A stretch of DNA of 64,000 nt from the NCBI GenBank assembly GCA_013911065.1, contig JACERV010000006.1, positions 97,607 through 161,606 of the forward strand, written 5' to 3'. The DNA is from Ruminococcus sp. Its GTDB lineage: Bacteria > Bacillota > Clostridia > Lachnospirales > Lachnospiraceae. The translations under genes and the position numbers were made by a program. How positions within the stretch are numbered: position 1 is the stretch's first letter; every line of letters starts with the position of its first letter. The notes under the pieces were generated by a model. It ran no database searches. It was not told the origin of the DNA and saw only the letters and a program-made list of their open reading frames with translations. Positions 1 through 6,575 of the stretch are shown piece by piece.

Positions 1-205
1 CTTTCGTATATCAAGGTGCATAACCTCACCATCCTTATACATTTCCTTTTTTGAGAATTACTTTCCTGATTTTAACATAGAAATTACTTCTTGTACAGTA
101 TTTGATAGCATTAGAAATGCTAAGTATCTTATTCAAATACAGTCAATTGGCTCGAAACTGGCTCAACAGATTCCAATAAGAGTTTATTCGCTTCCTTCTT
201 ATTCT
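1..205. other. Left-edge AT-rich stretch with gene debris
   Basis: I see no intact gene here. Read on the minus strand, bases 129-205 continue the excisionase-like pseudogene to its right if one extra T is allowed in its T-run. Bases below about 115 give a possible minus-strand start (MYKDGEVMHLDI...) that would leave the window, with a purine-rich stretch before it. Both readings are weak. The stretch looks like decayed accessory DNA and has no recognisable repeat or RNA gene. Confidence 0.3.
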
Positions 206-400
206 TTACAAAAAAATATCTTTCTTATCTAAAGAAGTATCCCTTCCCATAAAAACATCCAAATCTTCCCTTGTAATACGCCATTATTCCCCTACCTTCA
301 TAGCTTTTAATTTACCACTCGAAATAAATCCACGAACGGTTTTATGGTGCAATCCTAAGACATCCGCAACTTTATATATTGTTAAGAAATTATTATTCAT
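206..400 (-). pseudogene. Broken excisionase-family DNA-binding protein
   Basis: The minus strand from the ATG at 398-400 encodes a small helix-turn-helix protein of the excisionase/MerR-like HTH_17 type. It begins MNNNFLTIYKVADVLGLHHK and continues TVRGFISSGKLKAMKVGE. This family normally continues directly into a W-R-I-x-x-E-D-L segment, and that segment is present in the same frame (WRITREDLDVFMGRD), but a TAA stop at 284-286 separates the two halves. The frame stops again at 206-208, just after a seven-T run; adding one T would open about 25 more codons to 129. Such proteins usually accompany integrases of mobile elements, and no integrase is visible here, so this is probably a relic. An alternative is a short truncated product still made from the same start. 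Confidence 0.65.
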
Positions 401-537
401 GTAACGCACTCCATTTCAATCACTTATATACAATATATATAACAAACTCCCATTTTCGTCAACTGTATATTTCTATTCATTATACTTTAATATTATTTAT
501 TGCACATATTTTTCATTTTTGTTGTGATATAAAAAAG

Positions 538-562
538 GCACAGGAATAAATTACTCCTGTGT
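538..562 (-). terminator. Terminator after the LysM-GH18 gene
   Basis: CACAGGA pairs with TCCTGTG across an AT-rich loop. On the minus strand the hairpin is followed by six T residues (A531-A536 on the plus strand), and it lies about 25 bases past the stop codon of the minus-strand hydrolase. T residues on the other side are fewer, so the minus direction is preferred. Confidence 0.75.
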
Positions 563-585
563 CTTTATACCGTTGAATTGCTTCT

Positions 586-1710
586 TTATGAATTTGTCTT
601 ATCCAAAAGCAGCCAGTTCGCCCGAAACGGCCGCATCAGATTCCAATATCCTACGCCAAAAAGATTATATTCCTTTGCAAGATTTATCTTTGCCGACATG
701 CTGCGCACATCCTCAAACCATACTTCATGAGAGATTCCATCCCTCACATAGTTGAAAAATGGACTTTGAGCAACCTCAGAATATAGAATCTCCGCCCCAT
801 TTTCTGCCGCAATCTGAGGAGCCTCTACATTCCCTATCAGCCTTGCCTTTGTAATTCCCCTTTCAAAAGGCAGGGACCAGTCATAGCCATAATTAGGAAT
901 TCCCATAATGATTTTCTCCGGTGGAATTTGTGTCAGCGCATACTCCACCACCTGGCGCACCATATTCAAGGGCGCCACTGCCATGGGCGGACTATAGGTG
1001 TACCCCCATTCATAAGTCATCAGGAAAACATGGTCTGCATTGGCACCCAGCAGCGCATAATCCATTCCTTCATATAACAATCCGGGCTGGTCTGATGATG
1101 TCTTAGGAGCCAGTGCTACAGACACTTTATATCCGTTTGCATTCATAACCTCCCGCACCCTGCCCACAAATTCTGCATATCCTACACGGTTTTCCGGTAA
1201 AATGTATTCAAAGTCAATATCTACCCCTGCATACCCTTTTTCCTGGACAGTTGCCAGCAGATTTGCAATCAGCGTATTCTGTATCTCCACGTTTTCAACA
1301 AGCACCTTTACGAGCTGATTATTAAAGGTACCCTCCGCAAAAGGTGTCAGCACAAGCAGAGGTTCAATTCCGTTCTCCCATGCCGTCTCAATCATCCATA
1401 ATTCATCCTGATAGGGCGGAACAAGCTCACCTGTAAATGTAAACCCGTAAGAAAAAATCAACAGCTCATTCAATGCCGGAATAGACTGTTCTAAAATATA
1501 TGGCTCAATAAAGGGATAGGCATATCCGGTAACATGCAGATTCCCTCTAATACTTCCTGATTCCTCCATACCAAGTATCAGAAGTGCCTGCCCCACTACC
1601 AGATTCTGCTGGCCGCTCAACTGGTTATCATAAGAAATCTTCCATTCAGGAACCTGGGTCTCCCCGGATATGGAATATAGTGTATCTCCGGGCTTTACTA
1701 TATATATCAC
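586..1710 (-). CDS. LysM-GH18 spore-type peptidoglycan hydrolase
   Basis: A 374-residue protein with one N-terminal LysM domain (about residues 2-46, starting YIVKPGDTLYSIS) followed by a glycoside hydrolase family 18 barrel. The catalytic DxDxE signature is intact as D164-I-D166-F-E168. This is the architecture of SleL/YaaH/YdhD proteins, which act as N-acetylglucosaminidases on spore cortex muramic-lactam peptidoglycan. There is no signal peptide, as expected for enzymes made in the mother cell and placed on the spore by LysM. Bacillus members often carry two LysM copies; this one has one. The gene is monocistronic, transcribed away from padR, with a sigma-E-like promoter candidate upstream. 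The family is secure; the exact substrate is inferred. Confidence 0.88.
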   Translation of the reverse strand: MIYIVKPGDTLYSISGETQVPEWKISYDNQLSGQQNLVVGQALLILGMEESGSIRGNLHVTGYAYPFIEPYILEQSIPALNELLIFSYGFTFTGELVPPYQDELWMIETAWENGIEPLLVLTPFAEGTFNNQLVKVLVENVEIQNTLIANLLATVQEKGYAGVDIDFEYILPENRVGYAEFVGRVREVMNANGYKVSVALAPKTSSDQPGLLYEGMDYALLGANADHVFLMTYEWGYTYSPPMAVAPLNMVRQVVEYALTQIPPEKIIMGIPNYGYDWSLPFERGITKARLIGNVEAPQIAAENGAEILYSEVAQSPFFNYVRDGISHEVWFEDVRSMSAKINLAKEYNLFGVGYWNLMRPFRANWLLLDKTNS

Positions 1711-1730
1711 AAAAACACCCCCTATGTAAC

Positions 1731-1759
1731 AACATATGATAGTATTTTTCTTTTATGAC
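1731..1759 (-). promoter_or_regulatory. Possible sigma-E-like promoter of the hydrolase
   Basis: On the minus strand GTCATAAA is followed 13 bases later by CATATGTT, resembling the sporulation sigma-E pattern (GTCATATT, 13-15 bases, CATACA-T). It sits about 20 bases upstream of the LysM-GH18 start, where mother-cell expression would make sense. The -10 match is partial, so this is tentative. Confidence 0.33.
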
Positions 1760-1779
1760 ACTTATTGAGCTGCTGATAT

Positions 1780-1875
1780 TCAAGAAGGTATATTTTTCGA
1801 ATTACGAATGATCAAGAAAGCATATTTCTTGGACTACTAATGTTCAAGGGAGTGTATATTGATATTATATATACC
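1780..1875. repeat. Three 32-bp imperfect direct repeats
   Basis: TCAAG recurs at 1780, 1812 and 1844, exactly 32 bases apart. Units one (1780-1811) and two (1812-1843) match at 24 of 32 positions by hand count, sharing TCAAGAA, ATATTT and TAC.AATG blocks. Unit three (1844-1875) is more diverged and ends at the -35 box of the padR promoter. The array fills most of the gap between the divergent hydrolase and padR genes. Spacing of about three helical turns would suit a regulator bound on one DNA face, but no such regulator is identified. Confidence 0.6.
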
Positions 1876-1910
1876 TTGACAGGCGATGTATAATATGTTT
1901 ATATATACAT
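1876..1910 (+). promoter_or_regulatory. padR promoter with overlapping PadR operator
   Basis: TTGACA at 1876-1881 is followed after 17 bases by TTATAT (1899-1904). A dyad ATGT-N8-ACAT occupies 1895-1910, covering the -10 region. ATGT-N8-ACAT is the usual operator of PadR-family repressors, so the downstream padR gene very probably represses its own operon by blocking polymerase here. Confidence 0.75.
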
Positions 1911-1935
1911 ATAAATGAAAGAAGGAGGTCTAGTT

Positions 1936-2292
1936 ATGTCAATTGCTTCAGACCTGATTCGCGGGCATACGGATACAATCATCCTGGCACATTTAACCAG
2001 GGAAGATAGTTACGGATATAAGATTAATAAAGAGATTCAGATGGACACCGATAACCAGTACGAACTAAAAGAAGCAACCCTTTACACAGCCTTTCGCAGG
2101 CTGGAGGGAGCCGGTTATATCTGCTCCTATTGGGGAGATGAAAACACAGGTGCAAGAAGGCGCTACTATTCCATTACTGCAGAGGGCAGGCAGGCTTACA
2201 GGCAGTTAAAAAAAGAGTGGGAAGAAGCAAAATATCTAATCGACATCTTAATAAAGAGTAAAGAAGAAAGGGAGGATCAAAATGGAAGATAA
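1936..2292 (+). CDS. PadR-family transcriptional repressor
   Basis: A 118-residue winged-helix protein of the PadR type (subfamily 2, short form with little C-terminal extension). The start MSIASDLIRGHTDTIILA is followed by the family segment for tyrosine-containing wing and helix (SYGYKINKEI, then LKEATLYTAFRRLEGAGYI and ARRRYYSITAEG). An earlier ATG at 1915 is in frame, but GAAGGAGG lies between it and 1936, so 1936 is the start. The gene ends inside the next one with an 11-base overlap, which implies translational coupling. PadR repressors often sense membrane or chemical stress; the ligand cannot be read from sequence. Autoregulation is supported by the operator just upstream. Confidence 0.9.
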   Translation: MSIASDLIRGHTDTIILAHLTREDSYGYKINKEIQMDTDNQYELKEATLYTAFRRLEGAGYICSYWGDENTGARRRYYSITAEGRQAYRQLKKEWEEAKYLIDILIKSKEEREDQNGR

Positions 2293-2947
2293 ATTAAGGG
2301 CATATATGGATCATCTGTTCCGGGATGTAAAACCGACCAAGAAGTCCGTAGAATTAAAGGAGGAGATTTTGCAGAATCTGGTAGATAAATACCAGGATCT
2401 CCTGGGAGAAGGAAAATCACCAGAAGCCGCCTACAACATTGCTGTGGCAAGTATTGGTGACATGGAGGACCTGCTGGCCGGGTTAAAAAAGGAGGAATTA
2501 GGGGGTTCTCCGCTGGATAACGAGCAGATAGAACAAGGGAGAAAGAAATCTGCCATATTGATTTCCGTATCTGTTATGCTTTATATTATGAGTCTGCTTC
2601 CTCCAATCCTGCTTTCCGATACTTCTTACTCAGACAGACTGGCTCCAGCATTGATGTTTCTTATCATTGCCATCGCAACAGGGTTAATTATTTATAATTA
2701 TTTAAGCCAGCCGCGCTATTATAAAAAAGATGATTCTATTGTTGAGGAATTCAAAGAATGGCAGGAGCAGACAGATTCCAGCCGCAGAGCCAGGAAGGCA
2801 ATCAGCAGTGCACTGTGGTCTGTCGTTGTAGTTGTTTATATTCTTATTAGTTTCTGGACAATGAGCTGGCATATTACATGGGTTATCTTTTTGATCGGGG
2901 CTGCTATTGAAGGTATTATAAAAGCCATATTCGAATTGAAAAGGTAG
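2282..2947 (+). CDS. HAAS/DUF1700-type membrane protein
   Basis: A 221-residue protein. Residues 1-70 form the helical HAAS (permease-prefix, DUF1700-like) domain, with the typical charged helices and the pattern GEGKSPEAAYNIAVASIGDM. Four hydrophobic segments follow: about 90-112, 119-141, 174-194 and 196-214, so it is an integral membrane protein. These domains are commonly encoded directly after a PadR regulator and are thought to take part in membrane-associated sensing; the biochemical role is unknown. It overlaps padR by 11 bases and precedes the DUF4097 gene by nine, forming a tight three-gene operon. Confidence 0.82.
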   Translation: MEDKLRAYMDHLFRDVKPTKKSVELKEEILQNLVDKYQDLLGEGKSPEAAYNIAVASIGDMEDLLAGLKKEELGGSPLDNEQIEQGRKKSAILISVSVMLYIMSLLPPILLSDTSYSDRLAPALMFLIIAIATGLIIYNYLSQPRYYKKDDSIVEEFKEWQEQTDSSRRARKAISSALWSVVVVVYILISFWTMSWHITWVIFLIGAAIEGIIKAIFELKR

Positions 2948-2956
2948 GGAAGAAAA

Positions 2957-3898
2957 ATGGATAAAAGACAATTCGCATTTATAAAAATTATTGCCTGGTC
3001 CGTTACAGCCGTTATACTGATTACGGTGCTTGTTCTGGGATTGACTGGTATATGGAACTGGACTTCTATCGGCTTTGGCGGAGGGTATTTTTACACAGAT
3101 TCAGGAAAATATCAGACTGGCGGAGCGGAACTAGACGGTAAACAGATTAAGGATCTGGATATAAACTGGATAAACGGCAATATTACAGTTGAAGTATATG
3201 ATGGAGAAACCGTCCAATTTTTTGAAAAATCCCACAAAGACCTGAAAGAAAGCGAGCAGCTGCGTTACTATAGCAAAGACGGGAAACTCATTATACAATA
3301 CCGAAAAGCAAAAAGAGCGCTGTTTTCACTAGGAACAAATCTTAGAAAAGAATTGACTGTCAGAATCCCTGAAAAAACCGCAGAAACTATGGGATATATA
3401 CGCATAGATACGATTTCTGCAGATGCCAAGGTAAAAGGAATTACTGCAGAACGGTTCAACCTGGATTCAACATCAGGTAACTTTTCATTATCCGAATGCA
3501 AATCCTATACACTGTCCATGGACAGCACCAGTGGAAACCTGGCTGGAGAATCATTATATGTGGACGACAAACTGGATGCAGACACAACCAGCGGAGATGT
3601 AGATGTAGAGGGAAGCTTCCAGTATATCGATTCAGACACCGTATCAGGAACCATTACGATAATGTCTCAAATATGCCCTCAGAAAGTACGGACAGATTCT
3701 GTCAGTGGGGATGTGATATTAACAATACCTGAAAATAGTGGATTTACTTACCGAAAAGATTCCGTCAGCGGATCACTCGAATGTGACTTTGATGTATCTC
3801 AGAAAGAAGATATGGGAATTCATAAGGACGGAAGCGCTTCATTTCACTTCGACTCCGTCAGCGGCGACATTGCTATCTTAAAATTGGGTAAAAACTAG
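2957..3898 (+). CDS. DUF4097 (toastrack) beta-repeat membrane-anchored protein
   Basis: A 313-residue protein with one N-terminal membrane segment (about 10-32) and an extracytoplasmic beta-strand repeat domain of the DUF4097/toastrack family, also seen in LiaG and YvlB. Seven S-G-x-hydrophobic strands recur (TSGNFSL, TSGNLAG, TSGDVDV, VSGTITI, VSGDVIL, VSGSLEC, VSGDIAI), as expected for a beta-helix-like stack. Third gene of the padR operon, nine bases after the HAAS gene with a GGGAAG ribosome site. Family association with envelope-stress genes is known; in this organism the role is inference. Confidence 0.85.
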   Translation: MDKRQFAFIKIIAWSVTAVILITVLVLGLTGIWNWTSIGFGGGYFYTDSGKYQTGGAELDGKQIKDLDINWINGNITVEVYDGETVQFFEKSHKDLKESEQLRYYSKDGKLIIQYRKAKRALFSLGTNLRKELTVRIPEKTAETMGYIRIDTISADAKVKGITAERFNLDSTSGNFSLSECKSYTLSMDSTSGNLAGESLYVDDKLDADTTSGDVDVEGSFQYIDSDTVSGTITIMSQICPQKVRTDSVSGDVILTIPENSGFTYRKDSVSGSLECDFDVSQKEDMGIHKDGSASFHFDSVSGDIAILKLGKN

Positions 3899-3917
3899 AA
3901 ACAAGTATAAAACGCTT

Positions 3918-3946
3918 GGAAGGCTCTCCATATTCGGAGGGCCTTC
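3918..3946 (+). terminator. Hairpin ending the padR operon
   Basis: GGAAGGCTCTCC pairs with GGAGGGCCTTC around a six-base loop, 20 bases after the DUF4097 stop. The following T-tract is poor, so termination efficiency is uncertain, but position and stability fit an operon end. Confidence 0.6.
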
Positions 3947-4028
3947 TATGCTGTTACTGACAGCAGACGTAAATATAAGAACTTGTACATTTTTTAATTG
4001 AGTGGCACTCTCCACCACTCGGCTCATG

Positions 4029-4470
4029 TCAGATCCTTCCAAAATAAAAGCTATTAATATCCTCTACCGTCATACGCATTAGAGGATTTCCTAGTATGCG
4101 CCGAACATTTTGCACAACTGTGTTATATGCGCTCTGATATTCAGATTGATCCTTTACAAGATTTGGATTTCTGATACTTTCAATTTGAAATGTTACCTTC
4201 TCTCCATTTTGGGTAGTTTGACCAATAAAATACACCATAGATATTTCCCCGGTTATATCTATGCCACTTTCACGATATACCTTATCAGCACTTATTTCCC
4301 AAATATCAGCAATAGTTTCTGCTGTATATTGTTGTGTAGTAAAACCTAAAAATAAAACCGAGTAACGTTCTGTATTCATAAGACACCGCGAATATGTTTC
4401 TTAAAATAATATATGTCTTTTTGCACAAAACGGTTAAATCCCAGTCGGATAAGATTGTAATCTGTTTCAT
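4029..4470 (-). pseudogene. Small gene of unknown function, probably frameshifted
   Basis: An open frame from the ATG at 4379 gives 116 residues (MNTERYSVLFLGFTTQQYTA...YFGRI) with no recognised domain and no ribosome site before it. Ninety-one bases upstream, at 4470, a second ATG in another frame has a good site (TGAGGAACCC then ATG) and reads MKQITILSDWDLTVLCKK, but drifts into non-protein-like sequence past 4390. A single indel near 4380-4400 would join the two into a protein of about 147 residues. I infer a frameshifted gene; the alternative is that the 116-residue frame is a real gene with a weak start. The function is unknown. Confidence 0.45.
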
Positions 4471-4632
4471 GGGTTCCTCATTCTTAATTTTGTTAGTAAT
4501 CTTAGTGCTTATAAACATGAATACTTATGATATACCATCATTATTATTCTTAAGGTCAGAATATATCCTACAGCATTATTCTTAAATGTAAACTCAGTGA
4601 TTGGTTAATAAATTGAAAATTATTTTATAAGC

Positions 4633-5343
4633 CTACGTCAACAGCGAGTTCCTCGTCCATTTTTCCACCGTTTCTAATTGCTCGGAGGTATGGAACCAGT
4701 GTTCTCCGTTCTCCATAACAGTCAGCTCGCCGCCGAAATGCGAAATAAAAGTATCTACCACATGACGTTCAGTTAGGTTATCTTGCCCTGCATACAAGAT
4801 TTTGGTCGGATGCCTCCAATTGGTGATCGGATGTTCCTGTACCCAAGTTAGATATTTCCATGATAGCGTCTGCCCAAAATCAGTTGGAATGATCTTGTCC
4901 CTTTGCAGCCGCTCTTTCGTTACTCCTGCCCACTGCATCATATTTTGAATGAGCCATTCCATATCCAAAATGGGCGAAACAAACAGAGCCTGCACAAGCG
5001 GCTTATCTGCAAAAGCTAACATTCCAAACCACGCACCGATACTGTTAGCACGCAATGAGATATGCTTATATTTGAACTTCATATTGTCAAAAACCCAGCG
5101 CAGCTCAGATACGACAGTCCAAGGAACAAAGTTATCACTGTCAGCACGCTCTCCATGACCGGGAAGATCAATCCCTAATACCTGCCAGCCAGCAGGACAT
5201 GCAATTTCAGCAATCGCCGAAGCTTCTTCTTTATTTCCACCCTGTCCGTGCAGAAATAGGTACAGGTTATCCGATGGTTCACCGAACAGGATTGCCGGTA
5301 TATTGCCGATTTTAAACTTTTTATAACTTACTGTCTGTTTCAT
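4633..5343 (-). CDS. Alpha/beta hydrolase
   Basis: A 236-residue serine hydrolase fold protein. An oxyanion-hole motif LHGQGG lies at about 31-36, and D-L-P-G-H-G-E at 59-65. The nucleophile elbow reads RANSIGAW with S101, where the usual first Gly of GxSxG is replaced by A or N. Candidate acid D188 is in LYAGQDNLTE and the histidine is H215 or H218 in GEHWFHTSE. Substrate unknown; carboxylesterase, lipase-like or peptidase-like activity are all possible. No signal peptide, so cytoplasmic. It stands alone between the unknown gene and queA, which ends 180 bases upstream. Confidence 0.82.
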   Translation of the reverse strand: MKQTVSYKKFKIGNIPAILFGEPSDNLYLFLHGQGGNKEEASAIAEIACPAGWQVLGIDLPGHGERADSDNFVPWTVVSELRWVFDNMKFKYKHISLRANSIGAWFGMLAFADKPLVQALFVSPILDMEWLIQNMMQWAGVTKERLQRDKIIPTDFGQTLSWKYLTWVQEHPITNWRHPTKILYAGQDNLTERHVVDTFISHFGGELTVMENGEHWFHTSEQLETVEKWTRNSLLT

Positions 5344-5445
5344 AATGTCCTCGTTAAATTCTTATTTATACATTTAGGATAAGGGAACGGTACTGTAACT
5401 AAAATCACTTTCTGGAACGGCATCAGCCTACCCTCATCCATGACA

Positions 5446-5476
5446 AAATAAGCCTTGCATTGTGCAAGACTTATTT
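5446..5476 (-). terminator. Terminator after queA
   Basis: AAATAAGCCTTGCA pairs with TGCAAGACTTATTT around a three-base loop, one mismatch. It lies about 50 bases beyond the queA stop, and on the minus strand the hairpin ends in TTATTTTG. It probably ends the pheS-pheT-queA transcript. Confidence 0.7.
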
Positions 5477-5524
5477 CCGTTTTTGCTTCTTGTTTTTGCC
5501 GTTCTTATTTATAGTAAATCATTG

Positions 5525-6550
5525 CTAAAGTATCAGCATCGCATCTCCAAAACTAAAAAACCGATACTTCTCCTTTACTGCTTCTTCATAGGCATTTAAT
5601 ACGTGTTCTTTGCCCGCCAGCGCCGAGACCAGCATAATCAGTGTCGATTCCGGCAGGTGGAAGTTTGTAATCAGGCAGTCCAGTATTTTAAACTCATAGC
5701 CCGGATAGATGAAAATTTCCGTCCATCCGCTGCTCGCTTTGAGACCCCCATTCTCATCGGCAGCCGACTCAATGGTCCTGCAGCTTGTGGTTCCTACGCA
5801 GATTACACGCTTATGATTCTTTTTCGCAAAATTAATTTTCTCTGCAGCCTCCGCATCAATGATATAAAATTCTGAATGCATATGATGAGCTTTCACATCC
5901 TCTACTTTTACGGGGCGAAACGTACCAAGTCCCACATGCAGGGTTACTCTGGCAATCTCTATCCCCTTCTCCTGGATTTTCTCCATCAATTCAGGAGTAA
6001 AATGAAGTCCCGCGGTGGGGGCTGCGGCTGAGCCTGCATGAGAAGCATACACTGTATTGTATCTGTCCTTATCCTTCAATTGATGTGTAATATATGGAGG
6101 AAGAGGCATCTGCCCAAGCTGATCCAGAATTTCTTCAAAAATCCCTTCATATTCAAAATGAATCAGGCGGTTTCCTTCCTCTGCCACGTCCATCACTTCT
6201 CCAACCAGCAATCCGTCCCCAAAGCTGATTCTTGTACCTGGCTTTGCCTTTTTACCCGGTTTGACAAGAGTTTCCCAGACATCATTCTCTTTCCTTTTCA
6301 GAAGCAGCACTTCTATCTTCGCCCCGGTCCCTTCCTTGGAGCCAATCAGCCTGGCAGGAATAACTTTTGTGTCATTAATGACAAGGCAGTCTCCCGGCTC
6401 AAGATATTCTGTGATATCCCGGAACGCATGATGTTCTGTTTTCCCCGTTTTCTTATCCAGTACAAGAAGGCGGGAACCTGCCCTATCCTCCAGTGGATCC
6501 TGGGCGATTAGCTCCTGGGGCAGGTCATAATAAAAGTCACTTGTTTTCAA
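5525..6550 (-). CDS. queA: tRNA queuosine synthase QueA (SAM:tRNA ribosyltransferase-isomerase)
   Basis: A 341-residue full-length QueA. It transfers and rearranges the ribosyl group of S-adenosylmethionine onto preQ1 in tRNA wobble position 34, giving epoxyqueuosine. Family stretches are clear: [15 protein letters not shown] at the N-terminus, [24 protein letters not shown] and the C-terminal [19 protein letters not shown]. The start is TTG at 6550 with GGAAAGGCGG before it. It follows pheT by 25 bases and so appears to be read from the T-box-controlled pheST promoter. Its product is reduced by an enzyme such as QueH, encoded at about 21 kb. Confidence 0.96.
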   Translation of the reverse strand: MKTSDFYYDLPQELIAQDPLEDRAGSRLLVLDKKTGKTEHHAFRDITEYLEPGDCLVINDTKVIPARLIGSKEGTGAKIEVLLLKRKENDVWETLVKPGKKAKPGTRISFGDGLLVGEVMDVAEEGNRLIHFEYEGIFEEILDQLGQMPLPPYITHQLKDKDRYNTVYASHAGSAAAPTAGLHFTPELMEKIQEKGIEIARVTLHVGLGTFRPVKVEDVKAHHMHSEFYIIDAEAAEKINFAKKNHKRVICVGTTSCRTIESAADENGGLKASSGWTEIFIYPGYEFKILDCLITNFHLPESTLIMLVSALAGKEHVLNAYEEAVKEKYRFFSFGDAMLIL

Positions 6551-6575
6551 TGCAAAATCCGCCTTTCCAAATTAC

